The notes beneath the pieces were generated by a model. That model worked only from the letters and a program-made list of their open reading frames with translations. It did no database searches and had not been told where the DNA came from. DNA of 64,000 bases, taken from Siniperca chuatsi. Lineage: Eukaryota > Chordata > Actinopteri > Centrarchiformes > Sinipercidae. Made by a program: the position numbers and the translations under genes. The stretch covers positions 13,029,167-13,093,166 of the forward strand of contig NC_058043.1 in the NCBI RefSeq assembly GCF_020085105.1, read 5' to 3'. Positions within the stretch are counted from its first letter, which is position 1; each line of letters begins with the position of its first letter. Shown here piece by piece: positions 11,321 to 32,800 of the stretch.

Positions 11321-14320
11321 ATGTGGCCAAATCAAGGTGGGATATCATACATAACAGCATATATTATTATAATTATTTTGCCTTAGGCCTGTTTTATAAT
11401 ATAGGTGTTCTGAAGTATAAGGTGTGAATGTGTGCTTTTATGTATATCAGGTCCTCCCCCTCCAGTGGGCCCACCAAACCCTGCCTACCCTCCTGGCTAC
11501 AACCCTGCATATCCTGCTGCACCTCCAGCAGGAGTCTACCCCCAACCTCAACATCCAGCATACCCAGCTGGCCAATACCCAGCTGGTGTGAACCCAACCA
11601 TGGTACCAAATGCACCACCAGGGGCGATGCCTTATGGAGCTCCAGGACCTCATCCTTATCCCATGGCTCCAGGTGGATATCCAGGAGTACCTCCTGCAGG
11701 TGTTCACCCAGGTCCATACCCACACTCTCCAAAAGGGGGTCACCATAAAGGCCACCACAAAGGTCATCATCATGGAGAGGTATATCCCATGCCTGGAGCA
11801 CTGGCCGGAGGAGTGGCAGGAATGGGAATGGGGGTGGTCGGACATAAATCCCAGAAAAAGATGAAGAAGAAGATGAAAAAAGAACATAAGGGCAAGCATG
11901 GGCATCACAAACACGGCAAGGTGAGATTGGGTTTGAAATATTAATTAATCGAAATATTATCGAAATCGCACTATGGTCCAGTGCAATATTCAAATCGCAG
12001 AAGCTGCAATTTTTAGATAAAATGTGTGACAAAACAGCATTATAATGAAGTACTGTAGTGCTGCAGAGATGCCCTGGCCTACAAATCTTGTTCTCCAGAT
12101 GTAAGAAAACTTGTTTGTTTGGTACAGACCCCAACAAATGTCACATTATCATGATTTTAATAGTTTTTTCAGTGAAAATTAAAATTGTGATGCAAAAATG
12201 ATCATTCCCACTAATCGCGAATCATTTCGCAATTGTAATATCTGTCAAAATAATCGCAAACCATATCGTACAGCCCTAGTTCGAAAGATACATCATGTAA
12301 TAGTTGTTTAAAATGGCCCCTCCTGCAGGTGAAATATTAATGCCAATACTAGATAAAAAGAACTTGAACCTGCCTACGCCACTCAGCCCCATCTTACAGT
12401 AATTCAGTCAGTGCTGCAAACACACACCTTCACCAAGCAATATAAAAGCAGTCATGACTCAACGAGTCCAAAGTGCAGCACAGCTAAAGAGACACAGTAC
12501 TGTTGGGAATCAACGTGGTTTACATTATACTTGAAGGGGGATATATTATAATCATTCAAATTAATTATATTGCCATGACACATCAAAACAAACAATAACC
12601 AGTCACAAGACTGTATTATGAAACATAATGGCTTGTATGAGCACAGACAAAATACTAGATTATAAATAGTAGTTACTGAAAGTAAAGTTATTTGTTCTGT
12701 ACACCCTTTGTGGTAAATATAGTCCTGCCACTACAGATTATTTTTATTGCCGCATAATCAATTAATCGTTTGGTCTGTAAGATGTTAGAAAATAGTGAAA
12801 AATGGGGCCCAAGGAGACCTCTTCATACTGTAATGCGTCCTCTGTCAGATCAACTGTTCTAAACCCCCAAATATTCAGTTAACTATCATATAAGACCATT
12901 AAAAGCAAGAATCCTTAGCATTTGAAAGGTTAGGACCAACAGATTTTTGGCATTTTTCCTTGAAAAAAGACTTTGGATAATCGATTTGTCAGAATTGATT
13001 TTTCTGTCAATCAGCTAAATTATTAATTGTTTCAGCTCTATTTTAAATATTTCTGCTTTGGGTAAACATTTACAGAAAGGAATAGAGGAAGAAAAGACAA
13101 CATGAAACTATATTAAATTATAGTAATGATTCATAATTACACGCCTTGATTAGTTTACCACAACAACACCTATCAGATAATCAGTTACTTGTTTTAAATA
13201 TGATTTAGGCAGATGTGGCATTTTAAATGTATTTCATAGTATAAAATATTTAGTTCACACTTAGTATGCTACATAATGCCACGCAGGTTAAATGATACTC
13301 AATTTTTCCATGCTAGAATTATATAAAGTAGTTGAAATCAGCATCAGCTTTAAGGCCACTGATATAGTGACTTCTAAAGACAGCTGGGAGATTTATACAA
13401 GACACAGCAAGTGGGTTTGTGAGCCAAAACACAGCTGTGACCTCTTCTGGAAAACACACCTTCAACTCATCTTAAACTCATCTTAAGTATTGCTATGCAA
13501 AAGCCCCATTAGAAACCAATGGGCTTCGCCTTTCACAGGTTCAGCTGAGGTCCACATGTTCTGGTTCTGAGTAATGGAGGTGAGGTATTGGATTTATTTT
13601 AGGGCTAGACTGGCTTGAAATTGTTGAATATGGCTGAGCCTGAACAGTGACACCCCATGCAAGCACTTACTTGCATCTCACTTCTCTAAAGAAAAACCCA
13701 AAGCACAACTGACAAATAACATTTAGCTCTTGTTCCTATCAAGTTTATGCACTTATTTCAAGTTGGTTTGGATAAAAGTGTCTGCCAAATTAATTTAATG
13801 CAATTGAGTGGATCTAGCAACAGATCCTAGATCTACATTTTTGTCTAGAAGAAAAGTTAATTTTATGGCCCAGGAAAAAATACAGTGCAAAGGTTAATGC
13901 ATGGAAAATACAGGGATACACAACAAACCAAACCAGAAATATACACATTAAAACTTTTGATCTTCTGAGAAGATTTTATAGGCAAGATGTAACTGGAAAT
14001 CCATAATCCATTATAATATATGAAAACAGACTTGTTGTTAGTGACCACACGTGAAAATAGCTTGATGATAATAACATTCATTCCACTTCACATGACCCTG
14101 TCTACTTTGTAAATAATGAGGCCACTCCCAAACTTTCACCTCGTCCATGAAGACTTCACTGCAAATTTTGCATTTGTAAAATGCAGATTAAATAAAACAT
14201 TTGTTGTTTGTGTTTTAAAGCTATAATTTAAAGTCTATTAAAATATGAATACATATATAATCTTTCTCTTTTTCTCCACAGTCCTCCAGCAGCAGCAGCA
14301 GCAGCAGCAGCAGTGACTGA
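11321..14320 (+). CDS. prr13: Proline-rich protein 13
   Basis: Three coding exons join in frame: 11321-11336 (MWPNQ), 11451-11920 and 14282-14320, giving 174 residues. The exon carrying the start probably begins at 11269. The long middle exon encodes a Pro/Gly/Tyr/Ala-rich region (residues about 6-115), a His/Lys cluster with GHHKGHHKGHHHG, a Gly/Met-rich stretch, and a basic tail beginning SQKKMKKKMKKEHKGKHG. The last exon is only a serine run ending in Asp. Human PRR13 has the same plan: start MWNPN, proline-rich body, KKMQKKMKKAHKK-type basic block and a terminal Ser run. Human PRR13 (TXR1) is a nuclear protein reported to repress thrombospondin-1 expression; its molecular activity is not well defined. 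Position between amhr2 and pcbp2 on the same strand agrees with human synteny. Confidence 0.9.
11943..12279. repeat. Interspersed repeat in prr13 intron 2
   Basis: The sequence is full of ATCGAAAT, ATCGCA and AATCGCAA words and ends with 'ATATCGTACAGCCCTA', the familiar terminal text of a common fish hAT-type repeat. The other end has no matching inverted terminus, so it is a truncated copy. Confidence 0.5.
12738..13042. repeat. Copy 1 of the 'ATTAATCG...GCAGCTCT' teleost repeat
   Basis: It begins with 'AATCAATTAATCGTTTGGTC', includes 'CCCCCAAATATTCAGTTAAC', and ends with 'ATTAATTGTTTCAGCTCT'. Related copies lie at 58520-58915 and 63378-63856. Short and non-coding. The remainder of prr13 intron 2 (13043-14281) shows nothing I recognise. 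Confidence 0.6.
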
Positions 14321-14708
14321 GACTGAGGCCAGTTCAAGACAAGGTGTTTACAGAAATGCTGCTTTACAAAAGGGCAACCTGACTATTAACAATAAACACA
14401 CAAAAGTAATATTTATCACTTTTAATACAATTTCTGGAAAAATGCAGTGTTTATCATATCTTGCATGGCCTATTTATACCAGAAATGAATGTTGCTGTGA
14501 AAATCTCCACAGCATTTGGCTGTTTTTTCTTTTCTTAGTAAGATTAACCTAGAGGTGGAGAATGATACAGATATCAGTGTATTTATTTGTGGGCTATTAT
14601 TTTTTTGTGTGTCTAATTTTATGTTCACTACTGCACATGACTGCATTACTTTGTATCTGCACTAATTGTAATCAGGGTATATATAAATGGCCTTAATTAA
14701 TGTTACTC

Positions 14709-14714
14709 AATAAA
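14709..14714 (+). terminator. prr13: prr13 polyadenylation signal
   Basis: AATAAA lies 389 nt after the prr13 stop, in an AT-rich 3' UTR, and is followed by a GT-rich stretch (GGTGAGTGTGTCGT). Cleavage probably falls near 14730-14740. The 14740-15170 interval to pcbp2 shows no other feature. Confidence 0.6.
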
Positions 14715-15189
14715 TAGATGTAAATGAAAAGTCTAAGGTGAGTGTGTCGTCTTCAAACTGGTAAATAATTAGTTATAAACTGAGTAGCAATTCACTTTGC
14801 GCCCACTAGTGGCCGTATAAATAAGTAATTTATTACAATTTGTAAATTTTAACATATTAGAAACACTGATAAAGCATAAGCATATTTGATAATGAATGTT
14901 TAAATACATGTAAAACACGTTGGCCGTTTCTGTTGTGACGTTTTAAACCAATGCAACAGTGTTTTTTTTTATTGTACGCAATAACTTATTTTTAAATGAT
15001 ATCCTTTAATCTGCCATATTGTAGCATAATCTCCCACAAATGTGCTGCTACAACTTTTTTTTGTTGTAGACGTGATTTTGGGGCATCTTCGGGTCGAATT
15101 CGGGATGGGGGTTTGGGTTGGGTGAAAGGGGAAAGTTCAGAGGTGATCATTTTGTTGTCTTTGTGTAAAGGAGTGGAGCTCGATCTCAC

Positions 15190-15315
15190 ATTACTCTTCC
15201 CTCTTCCCCGAGTCCTTTCTAAACTCTCCCCCGGGTTTCTACCCTCCCGAACCTCTCCCCTTCTACCCTTACAACCCCAACCCTCCCCCCGATCACTTAC
15301 CAGCACACGAATCAG
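15190..15315 (+). other. pcbp2: C-rich non-coding first exon of pcbp2
   Basis: A strikingly pyrimidine-rich, C-dominated segment (about 15195-15292) runs into CACGAATCAG and a consensus donor GTAAGT at 15316. It would splice to the acceptor CCCTTCAG ending at 16767, the exon that carries the pcbp2 start codon. The exon start is not fixed. C-rich tracts are the ligand of this gene's own product, so self-binding is conceivable; that is inference. Confidence 0.55.
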
Positions 15316-16821
15316 GTAAGTTTTATTTGGATGTTTGATGTTTTTGTATATTTTGGTATGATCAGAAGTAGCGGAAAGAAATCGCGCCCAGCAGCTAGCG
15401 GCTGCTTGTGCAGCATGCTAACAGGCCGCATGATGATGAGCACGCAGTCTTCGTACAGAATCATTTAGCTAGCTTAGCTAGCCGCGGGGAAGTTTGATTT
15501 TAATGTCGCTTCAAAAAATGCCGTCTGCTGTTTAGCACCTGTAATTAATCAAATCAGTACCCAACTACCATGCCATAAGGGCTGATATTTGGTCAGCTAT
15601 TAATAGCGTTGAGTAATTAAGCTAACTAGTTAGCTTTGCTAAGTAGCGCACACATGCTTCATTCATTTCCCAGAGCGGTTAGCAAACCAAAATGCTAAAT
15701 GGCTAACAGACTTACAACAAGAGTTACTAGTTAAATGGACATACTTTAAACTAAACAACACAAACGAAGTAAGCAATTTAATATCTGTTTTTCATGCCGA
15801 ACACACTTCTTAATGTATTTTACGTAATACAGGTCTAAATGTGGTAATGAGGGAGTAATGGACCGCACATTTGTTGACAAACATGATTCATAGCTAATGA
15901 TGAAGTCATCGTTAGCATACAAGTCATGTTTTTCAGTTAGCATTGCGATGGATTCAAAGTTAATTTACTTGTTTGATGTCGGATAACTTGGGTCGGAGCA
16001 GCATTCAGATGTTTAGAAATAAATGCATCCAACTAGTAGCATGCAGTTTTCACAGAGAAAGTGATCCCTAAGCCGTTTTTTATGATTCATCGTAGTAGTA
16101 GTACGCATCAGTTTTCACAAGCATTAACGTTAGCATAAGCTATGACACGGATTTATCATATTATTTTTGAATAGGTTCTTTTTTCTCTTTTTTTTTTTTT
16201 TTTACATTTGTCTAATGGAAAACCAAGTATAGTCATCGTATAACAATACACATTTAGCCAAAGGATGTGGCATGGTCTAATGTGATTTAACTCAATTTAG
16301 TTTGACATATAATTAATAGGATAATTGCCTAGCAAACTGGGTAAATTGGACCCAGGGGCCGGGGCCTTCAAATGCTTTGTGTAATGCTGATATTTAAATC
16401 TGTGACCATATAGTAACATTATATCTGTATGCAGAATTAGAGTTTCTCTATTGGAAATAGGCAGAATCTGCAATTATTTAAGAATTATGAAATCTCAGTA
16501 GGTCAGAAAATTGTATATTAGCCAATGCTATGATATAAATATCATGAAGTCTACTATTAACTCACTATGGCCGTTGCTGTAACTTTATGCTAAAGGAAAA
16601 TATTTAGTATTTATCACTAACCACATGTCTTGTTTGTTATCACTAATCTGCATCCAGGTTATGCTTTGTTGTATTTTTTTTCCTTACTGAGTTCCAATTC
16701 AGTCTTGTCACATGATCATCCTTGGTATATAATTTCTTGTCATTGCTATGTCTGTATGTCCCTTCAGATCCATCCCAGTGATCAAAGACCGCAGTTCTGT
16801 ACGAACAGCTAGGTTGCAGTT

Positions 16822-26380
<9,559 letters not shown>

Positions 26381-27590
26381 TAAGACACTGCATCTGCACT
26401 AAATCTCACTTTTTATATCATCGGCTACCATAAAGCAGTCAATGCAACTATCCAACTTAAGAGTTTATATATTATACCACCTCTTCATCATTTGAAATCA
26501 TGTCATCCGCCTCTGATTTGATCCGCTGAGTTCATTATTTATTTTCTTTGTTTTGGTTTTAGTCAAAAGAAGTAAATAATTAGGTTTTTAATTCCCTTTT
26601 TGAGTCGAGTTGGAGGTTTTAATGATTTGTTATTAGACTATCTTTTTTTTTTTCTTTGATGGATCCTTCGCTCTCTTCCCTTTTTTCTTTCTTTGCCATC
26701 ACAGAGGAGTAGAGTTGGAAAACTCTGAATAGACATATAGATTTAGTTCTGTACAGTCAGTTTTTTTCTTTAAAAAGGAAAAGACAAAAAAGGAAAAATT
26801 AAAAAAAAGTATCAAAAATAAGAATAGAGTGACAGTTTTATTCTGTGTTTATATACACGCCCCCTTTTCCTCACCCAGTTCCACAAGTCAGTCAGTCTGT
26901 TTCATGTCCATACTCACTTGCTTTAAATATACACAGCATTCTCCCCCTTTGTCACCTTTTCAAGTGCTTGTAACATGGATTACATTGTCACAGAAGACGT
27001 TACATAGCTGTACATGCACTGTCACTGATTATATTTGGTTATGACGACAAATGTTCTAACACTCTCAATTGAATTTATCCAGATAATTTAAAATGTGTAT
27101 TACTACGTGTGTCTTTTACGCCCCTGTACATGTCATTCCTGTTTTTCCCCTCTCCTGGTCCTGAGATCATGTGTTGATATTTTGCTGGGATGGGAGTTTT
27201 TTGGGGTTTGGGCTTGGCTCTAGGGATTGGAAGCAGAGGGTTCTCCTCGCTTTTTTTGTAAAGACTGATATATACTAAAAAAAAAAAAAAATAAAAAAAA
27301 AAAGTTGGAATATTTGTTTTAAATGAAGGAAATATTTTTTTTTAACTACCAAAGGGGGGATTAACTCCTGGACACAGATCTGTCAATTAAATGTGATGAG
27401 GCTGAGAACTGAAATCATTGAAGCTCTGGAACTAGACAAAGAAAGGGTTGTGAGTTAACACTAGTTTCCTGCTCTTTGCTTTGCTCAAGTCAAAATTTAT
27501 TTTATTTTTTATTTGCAGGAAAGAAAAACTTTTGTGCACGTTTTTGAGACTGTAGACCTGGGTGCCACGACATTGTTTAAAAAATACAGA

Positions 27591-27596
27591 AATAAA
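27591..27596 (+). terminator. pcbp2: pcbp2 distal polyadenylation signal
   Basis: AATAAA lies 1.2 kb downstream of the canonical stop (26380) and is followed by GTCTTGAG/TTTGTC sequence. The intervening 26381-27590 is the AT- and T-rich 3' UTR with poly(A) runs at about 27279-27303. The opposite-strand map3k12 signal is about 100 bp away. Confidence 0.65.
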
Positions 27597-27688
27597 GATG
27601 TGAAATGCTCAAACCACAACTTGTCTTGAGAAGTTTGTCACCGTCTGAAGTATATTAAACACACATGTTGAGATTTTACAGGTTTGAT

Positions 27689-29851
27689 TTTATTTTAAAT
27701 TGTTTCTTAAATATATTTATTGTACAGATACAATAATGCAGTATAAAAAGCAAACGATTCAGTTCATACAGGGTTGTTTCAATCAGCATCATGGGAAACA
27801 CAAGTACCTCCGCAATCGAGACACTAGAGGGCAGTAGGTTTGCTTTTTGGCAACATTTTATCCTGCAGGAGGATTTCTAGCTTTAAATCTTGGGACCACA
27901 ATCAGTTTAAAATGCTCTACAAATTGAAAGTTTAAAACTTAACACAAGATTTAAAAAAAAAAAAAAAAATAAATAGAAGCTGCCATTTCTAGCTTATTGA
28001 GTGGGACCTGAAAGGTCATAAATTTAATGGAACAGGATGTAATGTGCTGTTGTACAGTCAGATTGAACCACATGCACATAAGAAGACTTGTCAAGGGACA
28101 CAAAACCAGAGTTTTATGGATCATACTGTCTATTATGAAGGAGCCCTTTCACATTAGTGAAAAATGACACATGGGCCACAATTTCAGCTGGTGAGGACAA
28201 TGTCAGAGACAAATCATGATATCACAGGCCTCATTTTTCAGGTGTACACTAAAACATGAGTAAGCTAAAGGTCATTTCTGTCATCGTCTGAAGTGCTTGA
28301 ACCACAGATGAGCCTGTGATTGCTTTGTGATTTACTTACCGAATACTAGAATCAAAAGGATGTGAGTCACATTAAGTTTCCCAAAATGATCTAAACTCTC
28401 ATCTTCTCTCTGTGCTGGTACACTGCAAACATTGTCGCCAGAAGTCTGGCAAAGTTAGAACTGAGTCAGAGCAGAAAACCATGATCATATTTTTGCAGTT
28501 ATTCTGAGATCTATGTTGGTGTTTTGTGTCCCTGTCATCCACAGGCCTTCAGTCATCAAACTGGAGTGTCTGCCAGAAATCTGCAGTCTTTCTTTTGTTG
28601 CTTTTTTCCCCTCTATGGATGGCTCTAATATTTCATTTTGATCTGAGCCACAAACAGCGACCAATAGGCTTACTTACTTTTTCACAAGCATGCTTTTCTG
28701 ATGCTATATACATCCCCAGATGCTCAGAAAGGGATTTTCAAACTGGTATTGCGTTTTAATACAGTAAACACTGCAATACTAATAAAAAAGCCTGTCTGCC
28801 CTGAATGAACTCAGCTGTGGTTCTTTTGACCCATGACATGACAGGACATACTGTACCAGAGCAGACATATTGCTTTTTCTTTGTTCACATGTTGTTCCTC
28901 TTTTATCTGTGTTTTGATGCTCAGACATGAACAGCAGCTACAGTACATTCTACTACCATAAGCTTTTTGAGGTTCAAATAGAGTAGCGCCACCTAATTAG
29001 AAACATCAGCACCTTTAAATTATACAATCTCACATTTAAAAAATTTGTTCATTTTACAACATCACATATTTACATTGATATTAAAACACCGGAGTAGAAA
29101 ATGGAAACATAATCCATGATGCAAATATAAATAAATAAATGAAACACAAATGAAAAATGTAAACATTGTTTTTGTAAGAATTTCAATAAATTCACTGTAA
29201 CATAATAAACTAGTGAGTGCATAATGTTTTGAGAGGAAATGCAATATGACACAAGGAAATCAGTACATTTCACATCAGTGGCTGTCCCAGTGATGTTGAC
29301 AATAGAAACATTAAAATATAATAGAAGCCCTGATAGAATTTTATAATCATGTTCTCATATGACATGATGTGAAATAACATGACACATTTTCATGATGGAG
29401 ATGAAAATACAAATTGACATGGAAGATGACAAGAGACATTAATAGACAGTCGAGTAGATGGCCTCTTTGACTGAGGCCTCTGTCGCTGAGGTGTCATTTT
29501 AAGTGTTTTTGCAAAGCTGATCTTGGGCCAGCTGCTATGGAGGGAACATAGGGGGCTGCTGCTCTGTCAGCTCGGCTAGTGCCGCAATTCAGTTTTACAT
29601 CACTGTGATGCATTCATCTCAAAAGGAATGGGATTTTCTGGGGCTTTTTTCTCCAGGATATCGGGTTTATAAGAACACTCACCAAGGATTTGTTTTGTGT
29701 TCCTGCTTGTGATGAAGGAGACAGTCCTTCATTTCCTGCCTCTCTGCAATGTCCCTGATCATGACTCTATGTATTCTAAGGTCTGTAAGAGTGAACGAGG
29801 CTTTCACAGGCTGGATCTGCAGATGTTTGAGTGGGTTGAGGTGGCAGATTT
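27689..29851 (-). other. map3k12: map3k12 3' untranslated region with polyadenylation signals
   Basis: Two minus-strand AATAAA hexamers occur at 27721-27716 and 27694-27689, about 2.1 kb beyond the map3k12 stop. No gene is visible in this stretch, and the shorter open frames (for example near 28526 and 29062) lack any recognisable content. A long 3' UTR is the simplest reading. Confidence 0.5.
27821..27834 (+). promoter_or_regulatory. CTCF-like motif between pcbp2 and map3k12
   Basis: ACACTAGAGGGCAG differs from the CTCF core CCASYAGRKGGCRS at one position (13 of 14). It is read on the plus strand, within the map3k12 3' UTR region near the convergent gene ends. Motif match only. Confidence 0.35.
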
Positions 29852-32800
29852 TCACCAGTTGGTTGGAGGTTGGCTGGGTTCTGCACTGCCTGAATGGTCC
29901 AGCTCTGCACTGTCACAGTCCGAGTCATCATACAGGCCCTGGTTTGGAGGAAAAACATGAATTATCTGAATTAAGATGGCAAAAGACCAAAATGTCGACT
30001 ACAAAAGCAGATTCTGACCTATCGTCTGCAGCTTAGTATCTGTCAGCGATTATGTTTTGAGTATCTGTTAGCTAGATCTGTCATGCCTCTATATATCACT
30101 CTAGATCATCTTTTCTTCTTTCATTCACTCACTGCAGCCTACCTCGTAATTATGGTCATTACTAGCGAGCTGGGTCTTGACCTGTCGAAGAATAGTTTCC
30201 TTTTCGGACAACCCGTCAGAGCCCAGCTGGGTTGGGTCAGATGGGTCCGCGGGAATCTCCGAGCCCTGAGACAGCAGGTCGTCGCTCTTGTCGTCCAGAC
30301 GCTCGTCGGTGTTGGTGCTGACCACGTCCGGCGTGCCGCTGTGGGAGTGGTCAGTGGTGTTACCCTCCTCACCGTCTGAGACCGACAAGTTCTCTGAGCT
30401 GAAGGTGGACAGGGACTGGCACTTGGTCATGCTCACAGGACGCCTGAGTGGGAATGCAACAGGAAAGAGCACATATACAGTATATTGACATTTTCTATTT
30501 TTTAATGGCATTACTACATTTAGTAGTATTTTACAGTAAAGAGAAATGATGAGGGTTGAAAGATGACACAGACCCAGAGGTATGTATTAAAAAATGTGAT
30601 AATATCCATGCTAAAAAGCTAAAGCTCATACATACATTTCTGTCTCTTCAGCCACAGTGGGCATTACATTGTGGCTGAATGATCCTGTGTGGGTGTACCA
30701 TGGATGTGTGGGGGCATTAAAATGTAATTTTTGATTTGTGTTGGGAAGATGAACATATGAACTGTTTTGTGTGGATGCACAGATGGAAATGTGAATACAG
30801 TAAGTCTTCAATAATTATATTTAACTCTTACCGTCTCCTTGGCAACTCCACTTCACTGTCCACTTCTCCTTCCTCTTCCTCTGACGACACTCCACGTCTC
30901 TGCGAGAAAATCAACAGTATGTATGAAACCCCAGCGTTTCCCTGTTTCAATGCACACTAATTGCACCTATTCCTGCCAAGATTCCTGAGCCGTCTGGTAA
31001 GATATGACCCTGATGACACCCTGGGTACGTGCTGTACATGGTACCACTTTCAGAAAGCCAAAGTGACTGAGGTTTTGGGATCACTGAGTCATCAATGTCT
31101 TTTGCTATATATACATATTTATCACTCATATCTAACTTGTGAAACACTCAAATACCCTCAGCCAACACATGTTAAACAGCTAGTTGAAGTTTCAACTACC
31201 ACTAACTGACAAATGAACTACTGGCAGTAATTAAATACTAATTCAGTCATTAGATTAGAGACCAAAAGGTTTTGACTATCTGGACTTTTATTACAGCAAA
31301 ACAATTAAATCATGATAGCATGGCAGCATTTTTCTCGTTTCCTCTACAGATCCTGGTTTGTACAGCGGGTTGAGTCAAGATAGAGACACTGATAAAGGCA
31401 GAAAAATGTTTTGCCCTCTGTATGTTGCTTAACTGACAACAAATGAAATCAAAATGGTTTGATTTCCCCAAAGCCTCACACTGCTAATTAATATTTGGCA
31501 GAAGTCAAAATGATTTTATGAAACTGGGCCACAATTAGACAACGCTTTGTCTAATTGTGTCCTTAGACAATGCTGTTAAAGTCTCACCTGACTGCGTGTG
31601 ACTGCTGCCCTGTAGAGCAGTGCTGCAGGTGTGAGGCGCTGACTTCTGGGTGAGCGCGTGATCACCGTCCCGTCTTCCTTCTCCTCACCCTCGTGGGAAA
31701 CGCGGGGGTTCCCGAGCACAGACGCCCTCCCCGCAGCTGCTCCCCTGCCGCACGGCGAGTCGGGGCTACTGGAGAACGGAATAGAAGCTGCATCCTCGCT
31801 GGGCGTGTCACTGCGTGGAGGTGTTTCTGCCAGGTCATCAGTCCCCACACCCACATCTGGCCCCTCCCCCGGCCCTCCAGTCCTTCTGCTCTCCCCCAGC
31901 CCGGCTGAGGCGCTCTGGCTGCCCGCTCTGTCCAGCCCTGGCCTGACCTGCCCCTTCCTCCGGCCTTCAGCCTCCAAGGTAGTTGAAATGAGATCCGGGC
32001 TTGAGGAGTACATCTTCTTGAGCAGCAGATCATGCTGCAGGCCTCTGAGGGCTGCACTGGGGTCTAGATGCTGCTTGCTGCTGGGAACAGATGTGGTGGC
32101 GTTGACCATTGCTAATGAAGAGGAGAGAGTGGCTTTCAGCTGCGCCAAGTCCCCACTGCTGCCTTTACCAGCCTTCCTGTAGCGGGGTTTTCCTCGGCGT
32201 GAGCGTCCAGGGGAGGTAGAGCCCTTGTTGGGGATTGTGACCTGGGTCATGGAAGAGTCCAATTTGGGGAGGATGACCTCTGACTTGAGTAAGTCTGGCC
32301 TGGAAAGGACAGGGACAGAAATAATAAAAAACAGGGGGAAAGAATAAACGTTTCAATACTTTGAAATGCATTAATTGCTAGATGCTAGTTTATCTCCTGC
32401 ACTCTTCATGATAGAAAATCAAGATAAGGCTGGTGATATTCTATATTTTTGTTATTGTCAACAAATTCCCTAAAAAGATCAAAACCAACAATGTGTTAGT
32501 CAATCTTTCAATACTTAACTCCTCCTGTCTGTGCCACTCAGCCCCAAGTCCATTAGTTCCTAGTCTTTAAAAATGGGTCATAAATATATACATTCAGTTT
32601 TTAAAAAGGCTAAATACTAAAAACAGTAGGGAACTGTAGTTTTTAGCAAACATTATACAAGCAGGAGTAAATAGTGTACTTGCAGAGGACTATTTTAAGC
32701 TGCAGATTCTGTGTATTTACAGCAGTAGGCTGGTGTGTATAGGATTGAGTCAACATAAACTACAGTGCCCACATTCATAGCAATAAAGGGACATGTCACC

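Noticed and set aside
11394-12137. 247-codon minus-strand frame across prr13
   Set aside because: Antisense shadow of the proline-rich prr13 exon, extending into an intronic repeat; no family resemblance.
14800-14820. 'CCCACTAGTGGCCG' as a CTCF site
   Set aside because: The GGC-R-S half of the core does not fit.
28979-29000. CTCF-like 'AGCGCCACCTAATT'
   Set aside because: Only about 11 of 14 core positions match on the minus strand; too weak to call.
31658-32182. 174-codon plus-strand frame
   Set aside because: Antisense of the large Ser/Pro-rich map3k12 exon, whose minus-strand frame matches DLK.
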